The notes beneath the pieces are model-generated. The model was not told the DNA's origin. It did not search any database and saw nothing but the letters and a program-made list of their open reading frames with translations. Shown piece by piece: positions 26,617-35,439 of a stretch of 64,000 nucleotides of DNA (its first letter is position 1; every line of letters starts with the position of its first letter). The translations under genes and the position numbers were made by a program. Location of the stretch: contig CAZYAZ010000013.1 of NCBI GenBank assembly GCA_964646205.1, forward strand, positions 25,435 to 89,434, written 5' to 3'. Source of the stretch: UBA8437 sp964646205 (GTDB lineage: Bacteria > Planctomycetota > Planctomycetia > Planctomycetales > Planctomycetaceae).

Positions 26617-28086
26617 ATGGAACCGTCCAATCTGCTGTTTATTCTTTCGGACCAGCACAACCGGGACACGCTGGGTTGCTACGGTCACCCGACGATCCAG
26701 ACTCCCAATCTTGACGCATTGGCGGCGCGGGGAGTGCGATTCGACGCGGCCTACACGAATTGTCCGATTTGTGTTCCGGCTCGGGCCAGCCTGGCCACCG
26801 GTCAATTTGTGCACCAGATCGGGTACTGGGACAACGCATTTCCCTACGACGGGAGGGTGCCAGGTTGGGGTCATCACCTGCAGGCTGCCGGTCATCGCGT
26901 GGATTCGATCGGAAAGTTGCACTACCGCAGTGTCGAGGATGAGGATGGTTTCAGCGAACGCATTGTCCCGCTGAACGTCGTGGATGGCGTCGGTGATGTG
27001 ATGGGAGCGATTCGCGATGATCCGCCGATACGGGCCGGTATGCGAGGTGGTGTGACCGAGGCGGGGCCGGGGACGTCAACCTACTCCGACTACGACATCG
27101 AGATCGCCGATCACTCGATCCAGTGGTTGCGGAACCGCGTGGCCGAACCCGACGAGAAGCCGTGGATGTTGTTCTGCAGTTTCGTCTGTCCGCACCCCCC
27201 CTTCATCGCGCCACCGGACCTTTTCTCGCTTTACCCACCCGAGGAGATTCCGTTGCCCGTGCAGAATCGTCCTGGAGAACAGCCCGATCATCCAGCCCTG
27301 GAGGTGCTCCGGCGAACCATGAACTACGACCGTCCCTTCACCGACGAGGAGATCCGGAAGGTGACGGCAGCCTATTACGGCACCTGCACTCACCTGGATC
27401 GCCAGGTCGGACGCGTGCTGGAGGTTCTCGAGGAGACCGGGTTGGCCGAGTCGACCCGGATCATCTACACGAGCGACCACGGGGAGAGCATGGGACGGCG
27501 TGGGTTGTGGGGCAAGTTCACGCTCTACGAGGAATCTGCAGCCGTGCCATTGATCCTGGCCGGTCCCGGTGTGCCGGCCGGGCAGGTTTCTGATGATCCG
27601 GTCTCACTGGTCGATTGTCATCCGACGATTCTCGAGGCGGTCGGCGTCGATCCGGACGAGCAGGATGGTGAATTGCCCGGTCGATCGCTGTGGTCGATCG
27701 CCGACGGTCAACCGTTGGGACGGGCGGCGTTCAGCGAGTACCACGCGGTGGGGATGACCTGTGGAAGTTTCATGATTCGCCACGGGAGGTACAAGTACAT
27801 CCACTACGTGGGTGAGCCGCCTCAACTGTTCGATCTGGAACGGGACCCAATGGAGTTGGTTGACCTGGCAGACGATCCGGAGAGTGCGGAGATCCTCCAA
27901 CGCATGGAGATCTTGCTGAGAGAAATGCTGGACCCTGACGAGGTGGATTCTCGGGCCAAGTCGGATCAGTCCGAACTGGTGTCCGCGCACGGCGGTCGGG
28001 ATGCGGTGTTGGCCCGCGGAACATTTGTCAATTCGCCTGTGCCGGGAGAGGAGCCCCGCTTTGCACCCGGAGATGAAAACGAGTGA
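26617..28086 (+). CDS. Sulfatase / choline-sulfatase-like hydrolase, probably cytoplasmic
   Basis: A 489-residue alkaline-phosphatase-superfamily enzyme. Metal and active-site motifs are 'LLFILSDQHNRDTLGCYG', the formylglycine motif 'CPICVPARASLATG' (C-V-P-A-R), 'GKLHYRS', 'YTSDHGESMGRRGLWGKF' and 'EESAAVPLILAGPG'. The C-terminal 'RHGRYKYIHYVGEPPQLFD' is typical. Unlike the sulfatase at 18773 it has no signal peptide, so a small sulfate ester imported into the cell is a more likely substrate. It directly precedes and overlaps a small membrane protein and then an SSS transporter, which may import its substrate. Confidence 0.92.
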   Translation: MEPSNLLFILSDQHNRDTLGCYGHPTIQTPNLDALAARGVRFDAAYTNCPICVPARASLATGQFVHQIGYWDNAFPYDGRVPGWGHHLQAAGHRVDSIGKLHYRSVEDEDGFSERIVPLNVVDGVGDVMGAIRDDPPIRAGMRGGVTEAGPGTSTYSDYDIEIADHSIQWLRNRVAEPDEKPWMLFCSFVCPHPPFIAPPDLFSLYPPEEIPLPVQNRPGEQPDHPALEVLRRTMNYDRPFTDEEIRKVTAAYYGTCTHLDRQVGRVLEVLEETGLAESTRIIYTSDHGESMGRRGLWGKFTLYEESAAVPLILAGPGVPAGQVSDDPVSLVDCHPTILEAVGVDPDEQDGELPGRSLWSIADGQPLGRAAFSEYHAVGMTCGSFMIRHGRYKYIHYVGEPPQLFDLERDPMELVDLADDPESAEILQRMEILLREMLDPDEVDSRAKSDQSELVSAHGGRDAVLARGTFVNSPVPGEEPRFAPGDENE

Positions 28087-28411
28087 TTCCCCGGAACTGC
28101 CGGTGACCGGTGACCCCGAGTCGCGACATTTGCGGCAGTGCCTGCGCGAGGCCCGGGTCGTGGTGATCTTGTACCTGTCTGGCTTGGCCTGGACGCTGGT
28201 GGTGGTGATTGGCTGGGGGTACGTGCCCGTCGAGGAGCGACCTGCCGTACCCGAACTGGTCCTGGGAATGCCGGCGTGGGTGGTCTGGGGGCTGTTTGTG
28301 CCGTGGTTCTTGCAGATCGCCGCGGCATGGTGGTTTGCCCTGAGAGTGCTGGCCGATGAGGACCCCGACCAACTTCTTGATGACGCAGCGAGTCCGGAGG
28401 TGGTGGCATGA
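28073..28411 (+). CDS. Small two-helix membrane protein preceding a symporter (YhdT/DUF997-like position)
   Basis: A 112-residue protein beginning at the ATG at 28073, inside the last 14 bases of the sulfatase gene; an in-frame start at 28001 would lie well inside that gene. Two hydrophobic segments at about 30-48 ('VVVILYLSGLAWTLVVVIG') and 65-88 ('WVVWGLFVPWFLQIAAAWWF') flank a short loop. The arrangement, a small two-helix protein translationally coupled to an SSS transporter (ATGA overlap at 28408), resembles YhdT-PanF. It may be an accessory subunit. Confidence 0.72.
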   Translation: MKTSDSPELPVTGDPESRHLRQCLREARVVVILYLSGLAWTLVVVIGWGYVPVEERPAVPELVLGMPAWVVWGLFVPWFLQIAAAWWFALRVLADEDPDQLLDDAASPEVVA

Positions 28412-30048
28412 TGAGCTTGCTTGCCGAAGCCGGGCAAGGAGCGGTCGAACCCGCCTGGTACCATATTGCCCAAAGGGATTACGCGATCCTGATTCCCTTT
28501 GGCCTGTTCATGTTTGGCGTGGCCGTGATCACGGTGCTGTCGCATCGACATCAAAAGACCGGTGATTTTCGTACCGAGTACTACGTGGCGGGACGCAGTT
28601 TCGGTGCCTGGGTTCTGGCCATGTCGTGGGTGGCGACGCTGGCCAGTGGCGGCAGTTTTCTGGGATATCCGTCGCTGGTGTATTCCTACGGTTGGAGCAT
28701 GGCCTTCTGGGTCAGCGGTTCGATTGGGACGGCGGTGGTCGGGTTGGGGATCGTCGGCAAACGGATCAACCGGCTGGCGCGACGGACTGGTGCGCTGACG
28801 CTGGTTGACCTGCTGCGTGACCGCTTTGGTTCAAACGCCGTGGGGTTGACCTATTCGGCGGTGATCCTGGTCACGACCAGTGTCTACCTGATCGCCCAGT
28901 TCGTGGCCGGGGCCCGGATCCTGGAGAACCTGCTGGAGACCAGCTACGCGATGGGACTGCTGCTGTTTGCCGTTTCGGTTGTGGCTTACACCACCGTGGG
29001 CGGATTCCGGGCCGTGGCGTGGACCGATACGTTGCAGGGCATTGTGATGATTGTCGGAGTCGTGTTGCTGGTTCCACTGACACTCTCGGCTGCGGGTGGC
29101 CTGGAACGGGCGACACTGACCGGGGATCGATCGCAGGCGGTGCGTGTGGATCCCGAGGCGGCCGAGCACGGGGTGCCGACCGAGCGTCACGCGTACCTGT
29201 ATCCGCCGGGGCCACGCAAGCAGACCGAGCCGGGTGACGGCGAGATGGGTGGAGTGTTTCTTCCCTTTGGCATGGGGCTCTCACTGTTTCTCATCCGTTC
29301 GCTGGGGGCATTGATGATGCCCACCACGGTGCCGAGGATGCTGGCATTCCGGGACACCGCGGCGCTGCGACGGGCGTTGATCGTTTTGGCACCGTATTTC
29401 CTGCTGATGTATGGCAGTAGCCTGATCACGATGAATTGCGCACCGTCGTTGGGAATCGATCTCGAGCCGGGAAAATCCGACCAGGCGATGCCGGCGTTGG
29501 CCCAGAAACTTGTGGAGTTGAAGGCCGCGCCGGCTCTGTTGGCTGGCTTGTTGATCGCGGCTCCATTTGCGGCCGTGATGTCGACGGTCGACTCGGCGCT
29601 GTTGGTCATCAGTGCTTGCGTGGTACGGGACATTGTCGAGAAGTCGTTCGGAATTCGGTTGTCCGACACTGCCGTGCGGCGGCTGAGTTACTCGGTGACG
29701 GCCCTGGCCGGCACGGGTGTCTTTGTGGGGGCCCTGATGATCGAGCCGAGATTCCTTCAGCCCCTGGTGATCCATTACGTCGGCGGGGCGGCCTCGGCAC
29801 TGTTTTGGCCCGGATTGGCAACGTTGTTCTGGCGACGGGCCACGGCGACGGGTGTGACTGCGGGACTGGCCGGAGGTGGTGTCGTCTACGTGGCCGCGAT
29901 TTTCTTCAAATCGTGGATTGATCCGATCGTGACCCTGCATCCGTTCGTCTATGGCTTCACCGGCTCGGCAGTCCTGGTGATTTTCGTGAGCCTGTTCACC
30001 ACCGGACAGGACGAGGAACAACTCGTCCCGTACTTTGGCCGGGGCTGA
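28408..30048 (+). CDS. Sodium:solute symporter (SSS family, PanF-like layout)
   Basis: A 546-residue transporter with about 13 membrane helices. Signature blocks are 'FRTEYYVAGRSFGAWVLAM', 'VATLASGGSFLGYPSLVY', 'VAYTTVGGFRAVAWTDTLQ' and 'AAPFAAVMSTVDSALLVIS', all classic SSS. An inserted soluble loop of about 45 residues ('RVDPEAAEHGVPTERHAYL...') sits mid-protein. The ATGA overlap with the preceding small membrane protein and the upstream sulfatase suggest a three-gene transcript. Substrate could be a sulfated or carboxylated compound; this is inferred from context only. Confidence 0.88.
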   Translation: MMSLLAEAGQGAVEPAWYHIAQRDYAILIPFGLFMFGVAVITVLSHRHQKTGDFRTEYYVAGRSFGAWVLAMSWVATLASGGSFLGYPSLVYSYGWSMAFWVSGSIGTAVVGLGIVGKRINRLARRTGALTLVDLLRDRFGSNAVGLTYSAVILVTTSVYLIAQFVAGARILENLLETSYAMGLLLFAVSVVAYTTVGGFRAVAWTDTLQGIVMIVGVVLLVPLTLSAAGGLERATLTGDRSQAVRVDPEAAEHGVPTERHAYLYPPGPRKQTEPGDGEMGGVFLPFGMGLSLFLIRSLGALMMPTTVPRMLAFRDTAALRRALIVLAPYFLLMYGSSLITMNCAPSLGIDLEPGKSDQAMPALAQKLVELKAAPALLAGLLIAAPFAAVMSTVDSALLVISACVVRDIVEKSFGIRLSDTAVRRLSYSVTALAGTGVFVGALMIEPRFLQPLVIHYVGGAASALFWPGLATLFWRRATATGVTAGLAGGGVVYVAAIFFKSWIDPIVTLHPFVYGFTGSAVLVIFVSLFTTGQDEEQLVPYFGRG

Positions 30049-30156
30049 CAGGCATTGCTGCTGCTTGCATGCAATCGGGCCACTGTTTCTACTAAATGCA
30101 CCTCCCGGTTGGCGGTCTCGCCCACCACGTCACTCTCCTACTCATCCTTGGGCTCC

Positions 30157-30606
30157 ATGACTGACAACCTGGTCTTCATGATGGGTGAGTACGAGGCGCT
30201 GGTTCCGTCGGATCGGCGGTATGCGGAAAACCATCTCTGGCTGCAGGAGGACGGAGATGCTTTGAAAGTGGGGCTGACGTCCTACGCGGTTCGTCTGTTG
30301 CAGGACGTCTTCTTTCTCGACTGGACGATTGATCCGGGCACCGAGGTGCGGGCCCGGCAGGAGATTGGAGAGATCGAAAGTTCCAAGGCGGTGTCGAGTC
30401 TTTTTGCGCCGGTTGACGGACACGTGCTAGAATTCAACGACGCTCCACTGGAAGACCCGTCGTCCATCAACACCTCCGGGTATGATGGCGGCTGGTTGTA
30501 TCGGTTTCGTACCGATTCCACGCTGCTCAGCCCCCAGGATTATCTCGCGGTACTCGAAGGCGGCTGGGAAGACACTCAACGAATGATCAAAGGACAACTC
30601 AACTGA
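30157..30606 (+). CDS. GcvH-like lipoyl-carrier protein
   Basis: A 149-residue protein of the glycine-cleavage H-protein/lipoate-binding fold. 'YAENHLWLQEDGDALKVGL' matches the N-terminal H-protein strand, 'GEIESSKAVSSLFAPVDGH' holds the lipoyl lysine (about Lys77), and 'NTSGYDGGWLYRFR' matches the C-terminal motif, so it can probably carry lipoate. No gcvT, gcvP or other glycine-cleavage gene is adjacent. Instead it overlaps by one base (TGATG) a ferredoxin gene that heads an isoprenoid cluster. This points to a carrier role outside glycine cleavage. Start: ATG at 30157; ATGs at 30178 and 30181 are alternatives. Confidence 0.82.
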   Translation: MTDNLVFMMGEYEALVPSDRRYAENHLWLQEDGDALKVGLTSYAVRLLQDVFFLDWTIDPGTEVRARQEIGEIESSKAVSSLFAPVDGHVLEFNDAPLEDPSSINTSGYDGGWLYRFRTDSTLLSPQDYLAVLEGGWEDTQRMIKGQLN

Positions 30607-31622
30607 TGGCTTCCAAGTTGTTGACCGTCGTTGTTTCGCAAACGCCGAGTAAGAATCCGGCGAAGCGACAATTGGAGGAAGAACTTGTTGCCGCGTTAAT
30701 GATCGACGACGCGGTCGATGTCGCAGTTGTTCCACACCTCTACAACCTCGACGCCGCTCACTCCGGAACCCTGTTTCTGCAGGCTCTGCAAGGCCACCTG
30801 GTGGTGCTCAGTTGGATGTACTCCCGGGCGGCTCACTGGTTGCTCGACCGGTCGGGAATCAAGGGACACCAGGTCGAGACCCTGTTCGACGGACAGGACG
30901 AGGGGGATGAGGACATCGAGATCCCTGAACCACAGGGTGTTGGTGGTGTCGATTTGCCCGATCGCAAGATCTACTGCCTGGACCTGGGTGTCGATGATGA
31001 CTCCCAGGTGTATCTCGAGGAGATCAACCGGATTGGCCAGGAACTGCGTGCCGACACAAACCCAACCTCCGGGACACTGGACTTGACGGACTGGATTTCC
31101 GGGTCACCCAAGCCCGAACAACTCCAGAGGTATCTCGACCCATTGTCTGTTCTCTCCGGAGATGGCGATGTCGAACCGGTCAAACGTCGCTGGTATCCGG
31201 TGATTGACTACGAGCGGTGTACCAACTGCATGGAGTGCATCGATTTCTGCCTGTTCGGCGTCTATGGAGTCGACAGGCTGGACCGGATCCTGGTCGAGCA
31301 ACAGGACAACTGCAAGAAGGGTTGTCCGGCTTGCAGCCGGGTGTGTCCTGAGAACGCGATCGTGTTTCCGTTGCACAAGGAACCGGCCATTGCCGGAGCA
31401 CTGGGGGATGTTGGAGCCCTGAAAATCGATCTGTCACGGCTGTTTGGTAGTGCCACGGGGCTGGACGCCGCGGTTGCCGAACGTGACGTTGAGTTACTAC
31501 GAGATGGTCGCGACGCGGTGGGTGCCAGTGTTGGGATGCCCAGGCGGCAAACTGACCGCGACTCGACCCAGCGAGATGAACTCGATGATCTCTTCGATGG
31601 CCTCGACGCCATGGATCTCTGA
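30606..31622 (+). CDS. Two-[4Fe-4S] ferredoxin-domain protein with long N-terminal region
   Basis: A 338-residue protein. Residues 1-195 have no Cys clusters and match no family I know; they include an acidic linker. A ferredoxin domain follows: 'YERCTNCMECIDFCLFGVYG' gives C-x2-C-x2-C-x3-C, and 'NCKKGCPACSRVCPENAI' gives C-x3-C-x2-C-x3-C-P, enough for two [4Fe-4S] clusters. No signal peptide, so cytoplasmic. It starts one base inside the GcvH-like stop and lies 29 bases before the triterpene cyclase. Electron supply to a reductive step of lipid synthesis is a reasonable guess, not shown. Confidence 0.8.
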   Translation: MASKLLTVVVSQTPSKNPAKRQLEEELVAALMIDDAVDVAVVPHLYNLDAAHSGTLFLQALQGHLVVLSWMYSRAAHWLLDRSGIKGHQVETLFDGQDEGDEDIEIPEPQGVGGVDLPDRKIYCLDLGVDDDSQVYLEEINRIGQELRADTNPTSGTLDLTDWISGSPKPEQLQRYLDPLSVLSGDGDVEPVKRRWYPVIDYERCTNCMECIDFCLFGVYGVDRLDRILVEQQDNCKKGCPACSRVCPENAIVFPLHKEPAIAGALGDVGALKIDLSRLFGSATGLDAAVAERDVELLRDGRDAVGASVGMPRRQTDRDSTQRDELDDLFDGLDAMDL

Positions 31623-31651
31623 GCGCTCGCGTCGCCCGCACAGAGCCACCA

Positions 31652-33505
31652 ATGACCTCCCACGACCTCGCCGACATCCCGTTCCAGCGGCTGTCTTCTG
31701 CTGAACAGGTGGCCTCGGCCGCGTTGTTGGCCGAACGGGACGAGAGAGGGACCTGGGTGGGAGAACTCTCGACCTCGGCCCTCTCGACCGCCACGGCCAC
31801 ACTGGCGATCCACCTGTATGCCGAATCTGGACATGGCGGTGATTGTGTCGGTGGGTTGAAGAGGCTGGTTGCGTCTGGTTGTGATTGGCTGTTGGACCAT
31901 CAGAACGAGGACGGCGGCTGGGGGGACACGATCCGGAGTTTCAGCAACATCTCCACCACGATGCTGGCCCACGCCACCCTGACCGCGGTGACCCGATCCG
32001 AGTCGGAAGCGGCCAGCGATCGACTGGTCGGGGCGTTGGCCAAAGCCCAGGCGTATATTGATCGCATTGGAGGCGTTGAGGCGGTTCTGGCCCGCTATGG
32101 GAAGGATCGGACGTTTTCGGTTCCCATCCTGACGCACTGTGCCCTGGCCGGACTGGTGGAGTGGAGACGGGTGATCGCCCTGCCATTTGAACTGGCGGCC
32201 TTGCCATCCGGGTTCTACAAGACCGTTCGGCTGCCAGTGGTTAGCTACGCGTTGCCGGCATTGATCTCCATTGGGCTGGTTCGATTTCATTCACGTCGAC
32301 CACGGAACCCGTTGGCATGGCTGATCCGCCGGTGTGTCCGCGGTCGTGTGTTGCGGGTCCTGGAATCCATTCAACCCACAAACGGGGGATTCCTGGAGGC
32401 GGCACCGTTGACAAGTTTTGTGGCGATGAGCCTGGTGGGATGTGGATTGGCCAGTCATCGGGTGACACGCCAGGCGATCAGTTTCCTTGTTGATTCGGTT
32501 CGCGACGATGGCAGTTGGCCGATCGACACGAACCTGGCGACATGGGTGACGACACTGTCGGTCAATGCCCTGGGAGATCGTTTGCCCGAGGCGGGGCGGA
32601 AGCCGATCACGAACTGGTTGTTGGGACAGCAGTTCCGCGAGGTGCATCCGTACACGAATGCTGACCCGGGAGGGTGGTCGTGGACCGATCTTCCCGGTGG
32701 TGTGCCTGATGCGGATGACACGCCCGGCGCGATGCTCGCGTTGTTGGCCCTGGAGGGCAGCCCGTCGAGAGAGTCGATCGAATCGATCGAGATGTCGGCC
32801 AACTGGTTGCTGTCGCTACAGAACCGTGACGGGGGCTGGCCCACATTCTGTCGCGGCTGGGGCACCTTGCCCTTTGACCGGTCGTCCCAGGATATCACTG
32901 CTCACGTGTTGCGGGCACTGATGGCGGCTGGTGCTGCGTTGCCCGAGATTGCCGATCAATCGGAAAAACCGATTGATCGTGGGTTCGAATTCCTCAGACG
33001 CCGGCAACGCGATGATGGGGCATGGGTGCCACTCTGGTTTGGGAACCAGCGGGTGGCTGGTGACGAGAACCCGGTTTACGGCACCGCTCGAGTGCTGGCG
33101 GCGTGGTGGGCCGCGGGACGCGAGAACGAAGAGTCTGCCATTCGGGCTCGAGAATGGTTGGCTGCGGCCCAAAATCCCGACGGTGGATGGGGTGGAGATG
33201 TCGATACGATTTCCAGTGTCGAGGAAACCGCGTTGTCGGTCGAGGCGTTGCTGGGTCGTCAACGAGGGACTTCGAGTGCAATTATTGGTCAAAAACAGGC
33301 TGTTGACGGGGTAGAGTGGTTAATTGGGCGAGTGGAAACCGGTACATGGATCAAAAGCGAACCGATCGGTTTTTATTTCGCCAGATTATGGTATTTTGAA
33401 AAGCTCTACCCACTAATTTTTACGGTTTCCGCCCTTCGCCGGGCCCTTTCGGCGACTGGGTTTAAAGACGATTCATTGCCGGACGACATGCCCCTGGGGG
33501 CGTAA
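31652..33505 (+). CDS. Squalene-hopene cyclase-type triterpene cyclase
   Basis: A 617-residue alpha/alpha-barrel protein of the prenyltransferase/squalene-oxidase repeat family. The protonating motif is 'VPDADDTPGAM' (DADD, about residues 353-356), as in squalene-hopene cyclases. QW-type repeats are visible at 'QNEDGGWGDT', 'QPTNGGFLEA', 'RDDGSWPI', 'QNRDGGWPTF', 'RDDGAWVPLWFGNQ' and 'QNPDGGWGGD'. The C-terminal 'YFARLWYFEKLYPL' resembles the cyclase end. Length is slightly under standard SHC (630-720). It would make hopanoid-type lipids from squalene or a related isoprenoid. It sits between the ferredoxin and a prenyl-synthase fusion. Confidence 0.85.
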   Translation: MTSHDLADIPFQRLSSAEQVASAALLAERDERGTWVGELSTSALSTATATLAIHLYAESGHGGDCVGGLKRLVASGCDWLLDHQNEDGGWGDTIRSFSNISTTMLAHATLTAVTRSESEAASDRLVGALAKAQAYIDRIGGVEAVLARYGKDRTFSVPILTHCALAGLVEWRRVIALPFELAALPSGFYKTVRLPVVSYALPALISIGLVRFHSRRPRNPLAWLIRRCVRGRVLRVLESIQPTNGGFLEAAPLTSFVAMSLVGCGLASHRVTRQAISFLVDSVRDDGSWPIDTNLATWVTTLSVNALGDRLPEAGRKPITNWLLGQQFREVHPYTNADPGGWSWTDLPGGVPDADDTPGAMLALLALEGSPSRESIESIEMSANWLLSLQNRDGGWPTFCRGWGTLPFDRSSQDITAHVLRALMAAGAALPEIADQSEKPIDRGFEFLRRRQRDDGAWVPLWFGNQRVAGDENPVYGTARVLAAWWAAGRENEESAIRAREWLAAAQNPDGGWGGDVDTISSVEETALSVEALLGRQRGTSSAIIGQKQAVDGVEWLIGRVETGTWIKSEPIGFYFARLWYFEKLYPLIFTVSALRRALSATGFKDDSLPDDMPLGA

Positions 33506-33530
33506 CCGGTGCTGAATCCGGGAGTTCTGA

Positions 33531-35393
33531 GTGTCGATTGCCCCGTCCGAGCCGCGAGAGACGGCATCAACGTCAGATGACGCCAACCCGGCGGCTGAAA
33601 CGACGTCAAAACGGCCAACCAAGCGCCGTCGTCGCAAGAGCACCAGCCATTTGAAGCAGGTGCCCGAGACTCTGTCGATGCGCGAACGGGTCAAGGCCGA
33701 AGCCGAGCGGTTTGCTGAATCCCTGGATCGGTCACAGCCTTTTGACGGTGGCCAACTGGAAGTCTGGGGCCGTGAATTGCTCGAGGAGATGGAGCTTCCT
33801 GAAAAGTATTTGGGCTTCGCCGCGGTACTGATCGGGAATTTCTTCTGGAAACGCCAGTTCCTGTCGGTGCCCTTCGAGCGACGGATGCTGCTGTTGCCGC
33901 ATTGCCTGAAGCACGCTGAAGGGTGTCCAGCCGAGTACGATGAATTTGGGCTGGATTGCGACAAGTGTGGCGCCTGCTCGATCGCCGACTACAAGGTGCG
34001 GGCCGAGCAATTGGGATACAAGGTGTTGGTGGCCGAAGGGTCCCCGGTGGTGCTGAAGATCATTGTCAGTGGCCACGTTGACGGCATCCTGGGAGTCGCT
34101 TGTCTCAACGTTCTCGAAAAGGCGATCGACAAGGTGCTGATCGCCGGTGTGCCGTCCTACGCCATTCCCCTGCATTCGGGCGATTGTAAGAACACGTCGT
34201 TGGACGAGTCCTGGGTCTGGGACGTACTGGAAAAGTACGAGCCATTGCCCGAGCCGGTGACCAGCAGCTACCTGCCACTGATTCGCGAATCGAATCGGCT
34301 CTTTGAGAAGGATTTCCAACGGTTGCTGCCGCCAGTCCGCAGCAAGGGGCAAGGGGCGTCGGGAGGGCCGTTGGCCAAGACCGAGGAAATCGCCTACGAC
34401 TGGTTGTCCCGAGGCGGCAAACGCTTCCGACCGTTTATTACGCTGGCAGCTTACGACGCCATGACCGGTGGTCAGAATTTGAAGGCCGTTGATCGCAATG
34501 GTGATGGACTGGGTTTGCCCGACTCTGTCTGCCGTGTGGCGATGGCGATCGAGGCCTTTCACAAGGCGTCTCTGGTGCACGATGACATCCAGGATGACGA
34601 CCTGTTCCGGTACGGTCGCGAGACGCTGCATCGCCGCTATGACCCGGGCATGGCGATCAACGTTGGTGACTACCTGATCGGGATCGGTTACCAACTGGTC
34701 CACTCGGCACGCGAGGAAGCGGGAGCCGAAGTGACCTGCGATGTGATTGACCGGATGGCCACTGCCCACATCCGGTTGTGTGATGGTCAGGGGGCCGAAA
34801 TGGCCTGGCACGAACAGGATGTTGAGTCGATCACGCCCCTGGACGCTTTGCAGATCTATGCCCTGAAGACGGCTCCAGCCTTCGAGGCGGCGTTGTACGC
34901 CGGAATGCGAATGGCCGGTGACGTGGCGCCCTATGCCGAGATGATCCCGGCCTTCTCGCGGCACCTGGGCGTTGGTTTCCAGGTGCTCAATGACCTCAAG
35001 GACTGGCAGGGCGACGCGAACAACAAGCTGGTGGCCGGACAGGATCTTCTGGCCGGACGGCCGACGGTGATGTTGGCCCTGGCGTTTCAGGCGGCCGACG
35101 ACGCTCAGCGACAGCAGTTGCGCGACGCGATGGCTGACGAGGACCTGGACGACGACGCGCGGCAAGCTCGGCTCAAGCAGGTGATGAGCGACTGCGGCGT
35201 GTTCGAGCAAGCCGAAGCACTGGTCGACAAGGCCCGTGTTCGAGCCGAGTCGCTGGCCGACGAGGTCGACGTCGAACCGTTGCGGCGATTGCTGTATTTT
35301 CTGGTCGACACCGTGCTGACGCCTGAGGACGAGGCGGCGACGCCGGTTCCGACTCCCGAGGACGTGCTGCTCTCACTGCCGGTGGCGCAGTAG
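33531..35393 (+). CDS. DUF116-polyprenyl synthetase fusion protein
   Basis: A 620-residue two-part protein with a GTG start. After a basic, Ser/Thr-rich head (1-50), residues about 115-245 match DUF116: 'LLLPHCLKHAEGCPAEYDE' and 'LDCDKCGACSIADYKV', with Cys at about 125, 132, 143, 146 and 149, likely an iron-sulfur site. Residues about 270-600 are a trans-isoprenyl diphosphate synthase: 'RGGKRFRPFITLAAYDA', first Asp-rich motif 'VHDDIQDDDLFRYGRETLHR' and second motif 'VLNDLKDWQGD'. Prenyl synthases lengthen allylic diphosphates. The link of a Cys-rich DUF116 to this enzyme is unusual. It ends the cluster starting at 30157. Confidence 0.85.
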   Translation: MSIAPSEPRETASTSDDANPAAETTSKRPTKRRRRKSTSHLKQVPETLSMRERVKAEAERFAESLDRSQPFDGGQLEVWGRELLEEMELPEKYLGFAAVLIGNFFWKRQFLSVPFERRMLLLPHCLKHAEGCPAEYDEFGLDCDKCGACSIADYKVRAEQLGYKVLVAEGSPVVLKIIVSGHVDGILGVACLNVLEKAIDKVLIAGVPSYAIPLHSGDCKNTSLDESWVWDVLEKYEPLPEPVTSSYLPLIRESNRLFEKDFQRLLPPVRSKGQGASGGPLAKTEEIAYDWLSRGGKRFRPFITLAAYDAMTGGQNLKAVDRNGDGLGLPDSVCRVAMAIEAFHKASLVHDDIQDDDLFRYGRETLHRRYDPGMAINVGDYLIGIGYQLVHSAREEAGAEVTCDVIDRMATAHIRLCDGQGAEMAWHEQDVESITPLDALQIYALKTAPAFEAALYAGMRMAGDVAPYAEMIPAFSRHLGVGFQVLNDLKDWQGDANNKLVAGQDLLAGRPTVMLALAFQAADDAQRQQLRDAMADEDLDDDARQARLKQVMSDCGVFEQAEALVDKARVRAESLADEVDVEPLRRLLYFLVDTVLTPEDEAATPVPTPEDVLLSLPVAQ

Positions 35394-35439
35394 AACCACC
35401 GGCCGGCCCGTTTTCTGATCGAACTCCGAGGGGCCGGGC

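Noticed and set aside
30055..30156. Upstream extension of the GcvH-like gene
   Set aside because: The extra 34 codons do not resemble the H-protein family; a possible promoter (TTGCAT, 19 bases, TACTAA near 30065-30095) lies there but spacing is poor, so it was not annotated.
32975..33000. tRNA T-loop-like string (GGTTCGAATTC)
   Set aside because: It is inside the cyclase reading frame and no cloverleaf arms flank it. I found no tRNA elsewhere in the spacers by eye.
33731..35210. 492-residue minus-strand open frame opposite the DUF116-prenyl synthase
   Set aside because: His/Gln/Val-rich shadow with no motif; the plus-strand frame has two clear families.
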